Notes: generated from the letters alone by a model not told the origin. Counted from the stretch's first letter, positions 11,302-22,916 are shown. The stretch: DNA of 64,000 bases from Linum tenue (GCA_946122785.1 CAMGYJ010000010.1:27569608-27633607), one strand, 5' to 3'. Program-made: numbers and translations.

Positions 11302-13905
11302 CTAAACACCATTAAACAACTCTGGGTACTTCTCTCTCATGCTACTCTCTGTCTCCCAAGTCGCAGCCTCGCTGCCCTGGTTTCTCCATACCAAATTTAC
11401 CATGGCAATCTTCTTCCTCCTCAACTCCTTTTCCTGCCTATCCACAATCTGGACTAGGACCTCCTCATAGGTCAAATCATCCTCCAACTGGATGTCCTCA
11501 TGCTTCATCACATGCTCCGGGTTGGATCGATAAGCCCTTAGCATGCTGATGTGGAAAACGTCGTGAATCCTAGATAGGCTATGAGCTAAGACTAGTCGAT
11601 AGGCTAAGGGTCCAATGCGCTCCAACACCTCCGAACCCTCTAGCTGTCGCACGCCCTCTGCATCCCAGTACAATGGTGTACGACACTTCCTCCCATACAA
11701 TACCTCATATGGAGCTGCTTGTATTGAGCTGTGATACTGGTTGTTGTAAGCAAACTCCATTAGAGGCAAATGCTCATCCAAACTCCTTCCATGGTTAAGA
11801 CACACGCCCTCAACAAGTCCTCCAATGTCTGAATCGTCCTCTCGGACTGCCCATCCGTCTGGGAGTGGTATGCGGTAGAGAAGTGAACTTTAGTACCCAT
11901 TTCCCTTTGAAGACTCACCCAGAATCGTGCCGTGAAGCTAGGGTCGCGATCAGACACGATACTAAGTGGAACTCCATGCAATTTCACTATCTCCCTCACA
12001 TATAGCCTAGCCAGCTCCTCCGGCCCTGGCTTGAACTTGATGGGTATAAAATGAGCCACCTTCGAGAAGCGATCCACAATCACCCATACTCCATCATTTC
12101 TCCTTGGGGTCCTCAGTAACCCATACACAAAATCCATGGTGATCTTCTCCCAAGTCCACTGCGGGATCTCCAAAGGTAGGTGCTCAATGACTGGAGCTTG
12201 ATGTTCAGCCTTTATCATTTGGCACTCCAAGCATTGGTAGACATGTGCAGCTACCTCCTCCTTCAACCCTGGCCGCCAGAAATGCTCCTAGAGGGTACGA
12301 TACATCTTAGTAGCCCCAAGGCATCGCATAAGGTGCAGAGTGAGCCTCATCCATAATATCCTTCCTTAGCTTGTCGAAATCTGGGACACACAGCCTTCCT
12401 TGATACATTAGTACCCTATCTACCAGTCCAAATTTGGTGTCCTTCCCTTCTAACACTCACTTCTTGTACTTCTCTAATTTTAAATCTTTACTTTGCTTCT
12501 CCTTGATTCGTTCCTGCAACATAGGACGAAGTTTCAAAGTTTCTAACAACTTTGTCACCTCCTCTATCTCCAATTCCACATTCATGGCCCTCAAAGAGAC
12601 CAACTCCGGTAAAGGGCTCTCCCTCTTCCTGCTCAAGGCGCCAGCCACCACATTTGTCTTTCCCGGATGGTACTTAATGGTGCAGTCATAATCTCTCAAT
12701 AGCTCCATCCACCTTCTCTGCCTCATGTTCAACTCCTTTTGATCAGTAAGTTATTGGAGGCTCTTGTGATCCGTAAAGATGGTGAATGTTTCGCCGTAGA
12801 GATAGTGTCTCCATAACTTCAAGTCAAAGACCACTACGGCCAACTCTAGGTCATGGGTGGGGTAATTCACCTCATGGGGCCGTAGCTTCCTTGAGACATA
12901 GGCGATCACCTTCTTATCCTGCATCAGTACACAACCCAAGCCTTGGTAGAAAGCATCGCTATAGATGGAATACTCCCCACCGCTGGTCGGTAGTGCCAGC
13001 ACCGGTGCAGATGTCAGCTTCTCCTTAAGCAACTCAAACACCGTTTGACACTTCTCGTCCCAAACAAATGCCTTCCCCTTCTACAATAACTGTGTCATGG
13101 GTCGTGCAATGATGGAGAAACCTTCCACAAACCTCAGGTAGTACCCAGCTAAACCCAGAAAACTCCGCACTTCGGAAACATTCTTTGGTGGAGCCCAGTT
13201 TGTTACCGCTTCAATCTTCTTGGGATCCACTTCAACTCCACGCCCAAAAATCACGTGACCTAAGAACTCCTGCAACCAAAAGTCACACTTCGACAACTTG
13301 ACATATAGCTTCTCCTCTTTCAATTTCTGCAAAACCACCCTAAGGTGCTCTTTGTGCTCTTCCTTACTTCTCGAGTAGATGAGTATGTCATCTATGAAGA
13401 CGATGACAAACTTGTCCAAGTACTAATTAAGAACCCAGTTCATTAGTGCCATAAAAGCTGCCGGTGCATTGGTCAGCCCGAACGCCATGACTAAGAATTC
13501 GTAGTGGTCGTACCTAGTGCGAAAAGTCATCTTGGGTACTGAACCATCTGCCACTCTCAACTGATGATACCCTGACCACAGGTTGATCTTCGAGAACACC
13601 CTTGATCCTTGTAGTTGGTCGAAGAGATCATATATCCTTGGCAAAGGATAGCGGTCCTTGATGGTAGCCTAGTTCAGCTTCCTTTAGTCAATGCACAGTC
13701 TCATATTGCCATCCTTCTTCTTCACGAATAACACCGGTGCTCCCCATGGTGATACACTAGGGCGTATGAACCCCTTCTGCAACAGCTTCTGCAACAGCTC
13801 CTTCAACTCCTTTAACTCCACTGGTGCCATACGGTAAGGAGGGATAGATATAGGCGCCGTGCCAGGGATCACTTCAATATCGAATTCCACATCTCGCTGC
13901 GGCGG
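11302..13905 (-). pseudogene. gypsy RT, RNase H, integrase and chromodomain-like tail remnant
   Basis: The RT begins after GVIPGT-like residues and shows [13 protein letters not shown], then LCID*RKLN*AT where two stops (13670-13690) replace residues of LCIDYRKLNK. The catalytic FIDDILIYS is intact (about 13390). RNase H follows with [15 protein letters not shown] and FTDHKSL. The integrase core has [15 protein letters not shown] and [10 protein letters not shown], so the DDE residues are visible. The C-terminus has GPLAYRL and a tail ending ATWETESSMREKYPELF, typical of chromoviral elements. Stops interrupt near 13425, 13080, 12750 and 12456, with frameshifts near 12290 and 11790. Confidence 0.92.
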
Positions 13906-15506
13906 TAGCCAGGAAGATCTTCGGGAAATACCTCGGGGTATTCCCTTACGACATGTACATCTTCTATCTTCTTCTCTTGCACCTCCTTAACATGAGCTAA
14001 ATATGCTTCACATCCTTCTTGAATCAATAAGAACGCCTTAACCGCGGAGATTAAGCACCCAGGAATAAGCTTCTTAGTCCCTTTGAACAAATCAGTGCCC
14101 TTTACTTCTACCTCCAGGCTAACCTCCTTCTTGTAGCAGTCCACCTTCGCTCTATTCTTTGACAGCCAATCCATACCCAAGATGACATCAAACTCGTCGA
14201 AGGGTAGTAGGATTAATTCGAATTCGTACCCCGCCATGGTGATAAGAAAATCCCGAATGACTGAGTCCACTACAAGGGTATCCCCCACTGGAGTCCTTAC
14301 CCCTAAATTATGCCCCAACCTCACAAATGGGACTCCTAAGGTTCTAGCAAGCTTGGTAGAAATGAAAGAGTGCGTAGAACTGGAATCAAATAATACAAAA
14401 GCTGGCTGGTGGTAAAGCGAGATCATACCAGTCACCACCTCAGGTGCAGCACCATCTTCTTCTCTCCTCATGGCCAACAGTCTTGGTTGCCCAGATGCTT
14501 CAGATCCTTGCCCTCGATCTCGCTCATCGCGGTTGAACCGCCCTGCATTTCCTCCCTGCTGGTGATAAGACCGGTTTGGCTGGTTGCCAAACTGCTGTCC
14601 GGTCTGAGTTCTTCCTCCGCCCCGGACTGATTGCTCGGACTGGGCTCTCCCCTGCCCTCCTCTCCTAGGGCAATCTCTGGCATTGTGGCCCGGCTCGTTG
14701 CAGTGATAGCAAATTCCTCCCAGGTGCACCTTACACTCTCCCGGGTGAGTTCTCCCACACTGGTTGCATGAGTCCCAAGGAATGTAGGTCGGCCCTGATC
14801 TGGTTGAGCCGACCTGGCTTTGGGTGGCCCCATAGTAGCTCTGGGATGGTCTCCTTATCTGCTGACTCGGCTGTCCTGGCCCCTCAGACAGGCTAGCAGC
14901 CTTTCTCTTGTTGCCTTCACGTTGCATTCCCTCCTCATGCAGAGCTATGTCCGCCCTCTCCAACCGAAGAGTTGCCTGATAAATCTCTTTCCTGTTGTTC
15001 CAATTCAGTATACTCAGCTGGCGCCGAAAAGTAGGCTTCAGGCTCTCCAGGTAATGGGTGCGTTGAGCTGCTACATCCTGAAATTGAGGCCCTTCATAGG
15101 TAAGTAGCTTGTCAAACCTGGCCGTGTAATCAGTCACACTCTCCCTGCCTTCACAACCCCACTTCTGCCTGATCAACATAAATTCCCTCTCCTTCCCGAT
15201 CCGGTAGGCCTTCGGTATGAAGTGGTCTTTGAATAGCTGCACAAACTCTGGCCAAGTGATGGCAGGTGGATCTTCTTGACTAGCTGGCTGAGTAGTCCAC
15301 CAATTGTATGCAGCGTCCTGCAGCAAGGACACTGTTAGCAGTACTCTGTCCTCGTCATCAGCTCTCATCTCGACCAGAGTACGAGTGACCTTAGCTAGCC
15401 ACTGCTCTACTTCCATGGGGTCTGTTGAACGCTCCCCCTTAAAATATTCCACTTTTCTCTTCCAGAAACCTACATAGTCTGGTGGACGTCTCTTTGGTAG
15501 TGGCAC
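13869..15506 (-). pseudogene. gypsy gag and protease frame (545 codons)
   Basis: A long open frame starts at 15506 with the gag capsid region (VEQWLAKVTRTLVEM, WPEFVQLFKDHFIP). The zinc knuckle CYHCNEPGHNARDC is at about residue 270. A retroviral-type aspartic protease follows: the active site reads LFDSSSTHSFIS where LFDSGATHSFIS is usual, so the flap-anchoring Gly is Ser. VILGMDWL is present. The frame runs off after FPEDLPG through a one-base deletion near 13907, separating it from RT. The gag is otherwise uninterrupted, so it may be one of the last parts to decay. Confidence 0.9.
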
Positions 15507-15738
15507 TGGTGGTGTGGGGTTCGGGCCAACACTTGCATTGTAGACACACAGGGTCTCGTTAGAACTCTGTTATTTCTTCCTTAATATGGTTTAGAAAAGA
15601 CTGGAGATTCTAAATTCTAAAAAAAAATCCTTGACTTGTTTGGCCAAACTTTGACTTGAAATCTTTAAAAACAAAACCTTTAAAAACTGAGACTAACATC
15701 CCAGTATTTATTGGGAACCAAGAAATAGAGGAAGACCG

Positions 15739-15750
15739 GCTCTGATACCA
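15739..15750 (-). other. gypsy primer-binding site
   Basis: On the minus strand TGGTATCAGAGC lies three or four bases after the 5' LTR end. It is complementary to the 3' end of initiator-Met tRNA, the common primer of plant LTR elements. Confidence 0.88.
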
Positions 15751-15753
15751 AAA

Positions 15754-17853
15754 TTAAACATCCCACTACTTTGAACTTGGAAAAAGATATTTCTACCCCG
15801 GGGTATAATTGAAAATCTCAAATAACACAACTTTAAATAAAATACCAAACTCAAATATCTTAATATCTCAAATCGAAGCCTTAAACACGTGGGCAAAACT
15901 CAAATCGTCCAAAAGAAATGAATCTCCAGTCTTTAACTCTTCACCATAAAGTCTTAATAACTTGAAAAAGTTCTTCGATGCTTACTCTTATGCCTGGCGC
16001 GACATCTCTTAGCGACGGTGGTGTTGAGCTCCGCTAGCTTGCTGATCACGGACTGGTTGGTTAGGATTTCCTCCTCTACGATATGGTGAGTGAGTTGGCG
16101 TCAGTCTACGCCCTTACGATTTAAATTTCTATTATTTCTTACTTAAGACCTTAACTTAAACTGGTGGATGATACTTCCACTCTTTAAAATTTTATTCTTA
16201 AAACTCAAATCTCAACTTAAATATTTGACTGACACTGGGATCCCTCACTAGCTAGTCTGGTTGCCAACTCATACGTATGAGAGCCCATCTAGGCTTTCCT
16301 TAAACTTAAACTTATCGTGGTGGCTCTTCACCACGATTCTCAAGAGCATAACTGCTGCTCATCTTAAAAATCTCACGAGCATAACTGCTGCTCGTCTTAA
16401 AAAGTCTCAAGAGCATAACTGCTGCTCTATCTCAAAGATCTCAAATGGCAACGGACTAACTCTAGTGACTAAAAACACTTAAAATGACCTCACCTTCTTA
16501 AAGGTGAGTTACTTCTTAAAAAAAGACTTGGTTCTTACACTTTAATAATAACTCCTAATTGCAAAGCTTGAAAGTAAATAACAACTCATACATAATCACT
16601 CTACAAAAAACTCAAGCAAAGCACATATCACCAATCATAAACACAATCAAGCAATAACAATCACTTCATCAAAATACTTAAAGCTCCTCAAACTTGAAAG
16701 AACACGCAAGGCGTAGAATTTACCCCATTTACACTCACCTTGAAAAGATGACTCCTCGATTCCTTACTCGAAGAAATCCCTCCTAGCCGAATTTTCTCGG
16801 TGAACCTATTAATAAGAAGGCCATCTCCTTAGTCGACCTTTCTCGGTTTCGAAATCCCTTTTGAATCACTAGAACATCCTCTCCTTAAAATCTAGCCCTC
16901 GAGACTCGCTCCAAATGTCCCTTAACCCCCTTTAAAAATTTTCTTGAAATAATTTTCCTACGTCAATCACAAGTACCTATACCCTGGAAAATTATCAGAC
17001 ACTTAAAACCCCCTCGGAAAGATTTTTATTTAATTAAAATGAATATTCGAACAATTTCCAAAAATGGAAATATATCTTCAAAAATCCCCAAATTAAATTA
17101 AAGTCATATCATAGACCTTCCTCAATTTATAAAATTATTAAACACAGGAAAAAACACCCATAGAGACTCGAAACAATTTAAAACATCTAAAATAAGTTTC
17201 TGCAAATTCCCAGCAGCTTTAGTGACCACCCAAAATCTGTCACTAAAAGCCTGTAACGTCTGTTGTTAAAACTCATAATTGCACCCTCACGAAAAATCCC
17301 CAAATTAATCGCACTAACTCAAAGGGATCGAGTTCCCTTACCTCTAGAATGTTCCTAGGCCTAGGTTGGATGACCTGGGACGTTGATCTCCTCGTTGGCG
17401 AACCCTCAAACGTCACCGTTAATAAAATACGAGCTTCAGATTAGACTATCGATGAATCGAGTTTTGAAATCGCGAAGGGGTTCGTGGTCCTTACCTAGAA
17501 ACACGAAAGGGATGGGATCGGGATCGGGGTCGGGATCGGGAGCCGGCTGCGAGCGACGCTGCCGCTTTCTTCTTCTTCTTTTTTTCGCCTCGCGATGGGC
17601 TGGGGAGTTGTTGCGCCGCCCTCCTCTTTTCCTTCTTCTTCTCGCAGCAGTGATTAAAGTGGTGGTGGGGAATTATTTGTAAGGGTTGGGGCCGCTCGGG
17701 CCCGTCCCAGGCTCTATATATTTTTTTACAACTAATTTAATATTGTTATTATTATTATTATTATTATTCTTAATCTCCGGTTGTAACTCGAACCATCAAT
17801 CCAACCGATCACGTATTAAGGTCGAACCTAAATCCAAAGGTCGGTGTGTTACA
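15754..17853 (-). repeat. gypsy 5' LTR
   Basis: This 2100-bp LTR aligns with 8816-11024. Its inner end reads TTAAACATCC instead of TGAAACATCC, a change in the terminal dinucleotide. Compared with its partner it has lost about 90 bp near 16940 and lacks the 32-bp duplication. A purine-pyrimidine microsatellite (TTA)n lies at 17745-17770. Confidence 0.93.
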
Positions 17854-17858
17854 TTCAT

Positions 17859-18325
17859 CCTAACAAAGCTTCAAATTAGTATGATACTCTCGAATGGACA
17901 CATTTTCTTGCTTAACCAGGTCAATTTTCTCATGTAGATTTGCAATTCGAACTGAGTTAAGTCCATACTTCATATGCAACATTGATATTACGCATACTAG
18001 GCACAATATTCTCAGACACAGAATTTCTAATCCAACAAACCACAGTACAATTAACACGATCCCAGGTCCCATAGCTCGGATCAGTAACATGAGGTACCTC
18101 TATTGTGCCTGCGATGAACCCTAGCTTTTTCTTCGTTCTGAGGGCGACCTCCATGGACTCACTCCACAGAAGGTAATTGACATCTGTCAATTTGAAGCTG
18201 ATGACGGGTAGGAAGGAATTGTCACTCTGGGCAAGATAAAAAGGGTTGGAATATGGATCTTCATAACGTGGTGATGAGATCTCCTTGTCTTTGCCTTCTT
18301 TCTCACTCGAGGTTCCATCTGCCAT
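17859..18325 (-). pseudogene. copia gag, N-terminal part
   Basis: The frame starts with ATG at 18325, 82 bases inside the 5' LTR. It shows the plant copia gag opening: NPFYLAQSDNSFLPVISFKL followed by NYLLWSESMEVAL. The segment runs to YHTNLKLC and a TAG where Trp is expected, immediately before the gypsy target site TTCAT. The rest of gag is at 8190-8810. The stop lies inside the pre-insertion reading frame, so it is a separate lesion from the gypsy insertion. Confidence 0.88.
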
Positions 18326-18394
18326 GGTGATGCTTCAGGGGAAGGTGAGGGTGAATGAGGTAGTACAGAAATCAAGCTGGTATGAGCCAACCAG

Positions 18395-18406
18395 GCTCTG
18401 ATACCA
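18395..18406 (-). other. copia primer-binding site
   Basis: TGGTATCAGAGC on the minus strand directly follows the 5' LTR end TTTCTCA. It is an initiator-Met tRNA primer site. Confidence 0.9.
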
Positions 18407-18437
18407 TGAGAAAGTGTATAACCTAGCTGCTGTGGTG

Positions 18438-18969
18438 TAGGGGTGGGCAAACGGTTCGGTAAACCCGAACCGAACCGAATTAAACCGAACCGAAACCGAA
18501 TTAATGCTATTCGGTTTGGAATTCGGAAAGAAAATATGGATAGTTCAGAAATCAGGGTTCTTTCAACCGAACCGAATTTCCGAATTTCCGACCGAAAAAC
18601 CGAAATACTATAATTGCAAGCTCCAAATGGTGGAGTTTTATGTTTGTAGTTGTTTTTAGACTTAAATATTTGAAATGTTTTATGACTTAAGTGTCAAAAA
18701 ATTTGGTTTTATCATTGATGATGCATATAATTGATATTTATTGTTTATATTAGGGGTGAAAAATAATTTAAAAGTGAGAAAATACAAGTAGCTTCACAAA
18801 TTCGGTTTTGTGTGAAAAACTGAACCGAGTCGAATTATAGTTCGGTTTAAACCGATCAAACCGAATTATAATTTGGTTCGAGTTCGGTTTGAGATTTGGG
18901 AGAATTCGGGGACCCGGTATTCATAATTTCGGTTCGGTCGAAACCGAACCGACCGAATGCCCACCCCTA
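18438..18969. mobile_element. hAT MITE in the copia LTR
   Basis: The 532-bp element has termini TAGGGGTGGGCAAACGG and GCCCACCCCTA, an inverted pair. The target duplication CTGTGGTG is perfect at 18430-18437 and 18970-18977, and 8 bp is the hAT length. Subterminal regions repeat CCGAACCGAA and CGGTTCGG in both orientations, likely transposase-binding or structural repeats. There is no coding capacity. Confidence 0.93.
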
Positions 18970-19337
18970 CTGTGGTGATAGAGTTTCAGAGAAGAAGAGG
19001 AGTCGAGAATGTGGGAATCGGCGGATAGCCTTCTCCATTTGTCATTGATTAGTATATACACAGAGAACTAATTACAGAGTAAAAATAAGCTACTGTACAT
19101 TAATGGCTAAATCCAACTAACTATCAAAACTATGAATAGAGAGATGCCACATGTCTAACGACGGATGCTAATTACACAATTCAAATAGGCAGGTAAACGA
19201 TAGCGTTTGGTCTCTTATTTATGAACCGGTTTCCATAGCCGAGTTGGGTGAAAGGAAGCCCGACTCGGCTGTCCTGCATCTTCACTCTGGAACAGCTGCA
19301 GGATCTTCTTCTTCCTTCTTCAATGGCTGTCTACACT

Positions 19338-19894
19338 TAGGGATGGCAAAAATATCCGTAACCGTGGATATCCGTTCGAATCCGGCCTAATCGGGTAGGG
19401 TAAAACCCGAATCAACCCGAATCCGAAGGACATTTAGTGGGTACGGGTAAAACCCGAACCCGAATATTGCGGGTAATGGGTGGGCATGGGTTTCTCACTA
19501 TCCAACCCGAACCCGCCCGATTATACACATATATATGTATTTTGTCTAGAAATAATCATTATTTTTCTCTAACATATTTTATATTTAGCATATAAATATA
19601 ATATTTTCATGAAATTGTGTTGTTTTAATTAATTTTCTTCATTCTGGTGAATTATTGTCATACTTTTCCTCTTATGTAATGTGAGAATACGTGTGAATGT
19701 TAACATATTGGTTGGAGTTATGAAGAGAAATCATTACCCATGAATAACCGTGGATACTCGAAACCCGAACGGGTATGCGTATGGTTTTAATTTTCTACCC
19801 ATTTCACATATGGGTATGCGTAAAACCCGAACTACTTTGGGTAGGGTAACGGATATGCACTATCCGTCCCCGACCCGACCTATTACCATCCCTA
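19338..19894. mobile_element. hAT MITE in the copia LTR
   Basis: The 557-bp element begins TAGGGATGGCAAAAATATCC and ends ATTACCATCCCTA. The duplication TCTACACT is perfect at 19330-19337 and 19895-19902. The subterminal parts are rich in AACCCGAA repeats, as in the copies at 21103, 32971 and 43272, so they form one broad family. Non-coding. Confidence 0.93.
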
Positions 19895-19918
19895 TCTACA
19901 CTGCAGCTGTCCTTCATA

Positions 19919-20396
19919 AAGGGAAGTTGTACTGGTGGCGCTCGTCGGATAGAAGTCTAGTGTTTGATTCATTTGCTTCAGTTCCAAAGAGTAAAGGTGG
20001 AGTATCTGGAGGATATGGCCCATATGGGTACAATTTCTGAGTGTTTGTTGGAGGAGGATTCAATGGTAGTTCTTTGTTCCATTTATGACTGCCATTCAAA
20101 AAGGATCACATCTTGGGAGAAATGGGTGCTCCTGAAATACTGGACATCGGAGTCGTGGACCAAGTTATCTGTCATTGATGTCGAGCCGCCTCCTACAATG
20201 GTAGTTCTTTGTTCCAAAGCAAAATCTTTTGGGCGATGGCGGATCACTCGATGAGAAGGACAAACCTCAATGCTTCATCGTCTTTCATCCAGAGACGGGA
20301 GAATTTAGTCAGCTTGAAGTTCAGGGAGAAATATGGCATCATGTCATAACTAATTATGTACCTTCTCAAGTTTCTTTGCAGTGTGATTCTAGATAG
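19919..20396 (+). pseudogene. F-box-associated (FBA) protein remnant, 3' part
   Basis: The sequence after the copia element translates to GKLYWWRSSDRSLVFDSF, matching the FBA block in which a G-K-xYW motif precedes a xxFD strand. In another frame, EKWVLLKYWTSESWTKLSVI matches the FBA block W-x-M-x-E/K-Y-x-x-x-ESW-T-K. The last frame ends PETGEFSQLEVQG ... YVPSQVSL and a stop at 20394-20396, the normal C-terminal style. At least two frameshifts are needed to read it through. CAATGGTAGTTCTTTGTTCC occurs twice (20062 and 20198), a small internal duplication. With 4234-4461 this is one gene split by the copia insertion. Confidence 0.75.
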
Positions 20397-20924
20397 ACAT
20401 GGATATCTGGTGGGTTGTTTTTGGGATAGGAGCTAGCAATGACTGAGTAGTTTGTAGTTTGCTTCAGTAGTGTCTTGATATGAACTGTAATGCTCCCGAA
20501 AGATATTCATTCTTTGCCAATAGATGATACTTGGGCTTTCTGTAAGACATGTTATGCCCTCTGTTTCCTATTCAATGAATGATATTTAGTAATGTGTGTT
20601 CGTCAAGAAGCTTGGAAACAGCAGAGTTTCTCTCTTGCTTACTTCAAAGATGTACTTCTAGTTCTATGTATGATTTTTCTGTTTAAATATATTGTAGCTA
20701 GTCCAATTGGCCTCTTCCCGGAGACAGTTCATTAGGATTAGCACTGGAATTTGATTCTTTGGATAAAATCTCCATAGTTTCCTGCATGAGATTTTGGATT
20801 TCATGCATCGATCAAGTCCTTAAACTTTCTGAAATGTTCTACTGCAGGAAACTATTTCTATAGTATCATGTATACATGTTTTGAAAAAAGCAGCCACGCT
20901 GCATTTGACTGCAAATTGTTAGTG
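20397..20924. other. Downstream of the F-box remnant, no gene seen
   Basis: AT-rich sequence that may include the old 3' untranslated region. No other feature is visible. Confidence 0.4.
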
Positions 20925-21060
20925 TTGTGGTATATGATCCACGATTGAACCTCTCCCAACAGCTCGAGTTATTGGGATCAACTGGTTCTTGACATGGTAT
21001 CAGAGCCTTCTATGACCGAGAGGTCTTGTGTTCGATTCCTGGTAGCCCCCATTTGTTATA
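20925..21060 (+). repeat. LTR end plus primer-binding-site remnant
   Basis: AACCTCTCCCAACAGCTCGA and TTATTGGGATCAACTGGTTC, followed by ACATGGTATCAGAGCC (PBS at 20995-21007), resemble the 3' end of a plant LTR and its initiator-Met primer site. A tRNA-like string follows. No second LTR or coding region is nearby, so this is a fragment, perhaps of a miniature LTR element. Confidence 0.45.
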
Positions 21061-21102
21061 GCACATGGTATTAAACCTATGCAAACTTCAAGCCCTTGTG
21101 AG

Positions 21103-21791
21103 TAGGGATGACAACAAAACCCGAACCCACGGGTACCCACCCGACCCAACCCGGTCAACGCGGGTAAAACCCGTGTTGACGGGTTTTGGGTCGGGTTCGG
21201 GTTTAAACCCGCTACACTATTCACCGGGTCGGGTTGGGTTTGGGTTTAGCTAAACCCGCCCCATGGGTACCCGCTCACACACATATAATTATTTTCCCGG
21301 TATATTTAATATTCTAAATAATATATCTTTCTTAAACAACTAATATTCTTTATGTTTGTGGAGACATGTATAATTTGTTCTTTCTAATTGTTTAAAATGA
21401 AGTTGATATTATGAAGTGGAGAGTGAAGAAACTTAGTTGACGAGGAAGAAGCTTTCAATTAATCTTATTGTTTATAGATGTTTATCTTTAATTTTGAACA
21501 ATTTGTATTGATCATTTGCCGTTTGCTTGTATACTCTAGATTGGTGTCTTTTGTATGATTAATTTATATGAGAAAATTGATGTTAAACTTTTATTTTGAA
21601 AGAAACTTGTTATGGTAAATTTTTTACCACAAAAACCCACGGGTACCCACGAACCCGCGGATACCCAGCGGGTTGGGTTGGGTTTGAGTTTTTCAAACCC
21701 AACGGGTTTTACCCCGAGTTTTTTTTGGCGGATAAACCCATGGGTTTGGGTTTGAGAAAACCCGCCCCAACCCGACCCATTGCCATCCCTA
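21103..21791. mobile_element. hAT MITE, AACCCGAACCC-rich family
   Basis: The 689-bp element begins TAGGGATGACAACAAAACC and ends CCATTGCCATCCCTA. The duplication CTTGTGAG is perfect at 21095-21102 and 21792-21799. Both subterminal regions carry runs of GGGTTT/AACCC in inverted arrangement around an AT-rich core, so the transcript would fold back. It closely resembles 32971-33753 and 43272-43728. Non-coding. Confidence 0.93.
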
Positions 21792-21799
21792 CTTGTGAG

Positions 21800-22916
21800 T
21801 GGCTTTTGTTTGAGGGGAACTGCAAACTGCTATCATTAACTTTTTTTTCTGGGTACAATGTGTACATTTCAAACTATATGGGGAAAATCAGTTTTTGTGA
21901 AACCGTGTCCTGCAGATGGATCATGCCTTTCTAACTGTGTTTTGACCGAGTTTGGTACAATTAGATCATGGTTTATTATGTCAGAATTTGATTGTTAAAC
22001 CTTGAACCCTTGTCTATCAGTTTCATCGCTCCGGTCTCATAGGGGAAAATACTAATTGTTAAACATGTCGACAAAAGATCGAGTGTTCAAGCAAGTGTTT
22101 AAGCAATGTGCTTAGTCATTTTAAACTCTAGATCGAGAAAGAAGATCTAATGCCTTGTACCATGGAAGGGCTCGATTGGTCGTTTGTTGATCGATTGGCT
22201 GGATTCGTTTATCAAGGAGGAAGATGGTGTTGATATAGATCAAAGCCCGGTTGGATGATCTGGTGCATCATTATAAACTTTGAGCAAGAGTATGAGCTTG
22301 GTGCCACCAATTACTCAAAGTAGTAGTATATTTTAACTTGTCAGTTTAAAGTTCAGTTAGCTTCACTGATCAGTCGAAAATTGTTGGGATGGTCTAGTTT
22401 TTTTTGGTAGAAATGGACTGTTTTTTTGCTCATTAGGAATCCATAGACCATAGCTTAAGGCTGAGGGAAATCCTCGAAGTGGCAGATTGCTGTTGAGGAA
22501 TCTCTGATTGGAATTTCTATCCTTCTGGAATAGTCCTCTGTCATTATATCATGCTTGGTCTTTACAAATCATGTCATCAACTTCGAGTCATGCTTGGTTA
22601 CAAGCTTCAAGACAATAGAAATGTTCAGAGAAGGGAAGAACCAGAAAGCATTAAACAAGTGAAGTATGTATGTATTACAGAACCAGTATAAACAACATTA
22701 AGCTATCTTTTTCTACTTGCAACTCATTCAGACGGTTGACTAATCGATCCCTCCACCATTCTGTTCCTTTTTACAGATAAAATTACTTCTCAGAATGGTT
22801 ATAGATATTTATCTCATCTTACAGCTTTTTTCATAATAACTGAAAGTACAACATCAAGGACTATGCACAAGAACATAATTGAAACAAAGACCGATTGTGG
22901 TTGGGCATATGAATCA
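21800..22916. other. Intergenic, no gene seen
   Basis: No convincing frame or bounded repeat. The part nearest 22917 probably includes the 3' untranslated region of the five-exon gene on the minus strand. Confidence 0.4.

Larger units (their letters stand above)
8816..17853 (-). mobile_element. Ty3/gypsy chromovirus nested in the copia gag
   Basis: LTRs of about 2.2 and 2.1 kb (8816-11024 and 15754-17853) flank a minus-strand gag-protease-RT-RNaseH-integrase region, the gypsy order. TTCAT lies at 8811-8815 and 17854-17858, a 5-bp duplication inside the copia gag. The PBS is again initiator-Met type and the polypurine tract abuts the 3' LTR. A degenerate chromodomain-like tail follows the integrase, and the long LTRs and sequence style fit the Tekay/Del branch; that clade call is an inference. 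Multiple stops and frameshifts show it is inactive. It is younger than the copia insertion it interrupts. Confidence 0.95.
4462..19918 (-). mobile_element. Ty1/copia LTR retrotransposon, with nested insertions
   Basis: Two LTRs of about 406 bp (4462-4867; 18407-19918 before removing nested MITEs) flank PR-IN-RT-RNaseH order genes on the minus strand, the copia order. AAGGG flanks both outer ends (4457-4461 and 19919-19923), a perfect 5-bp target duplication. The PBS is TGGTATCAGAGC, complementary to initiator-Met tRNA, and a GAGGAGGAG polypurine tract precedes the 3' LTR. The LTR reads TATGAAGG...TTTCTCA in element orientation, so it starts TA rather than the usual TG in both copies. Without the gypsy insertion, the two MITEs and their duplications, the element is about 5.3 kb. 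Its genes carry many lesions and it is dead. Confidence 0.95.
18407..19918 (-). repeat. copia 5' LTR carrying two nested MITEs
   Basis: Removing the MITEs at 18438-18969 and 19338-19894, each with one copy of its 8-bp duplication, leaves about 407 bp, the same length as the 3' LTR (406 bp). Alignment with 4462-4867 then runs end to end. Confidence 0.93.

Noticed and set aside
21103..21791. AACCC runs as interstitial telomere repeat
   Set aside because: The unit is AACCCGAACCC-like and irregular rather than the plant telomere unit, and it sits within a bounded hAT MITE.
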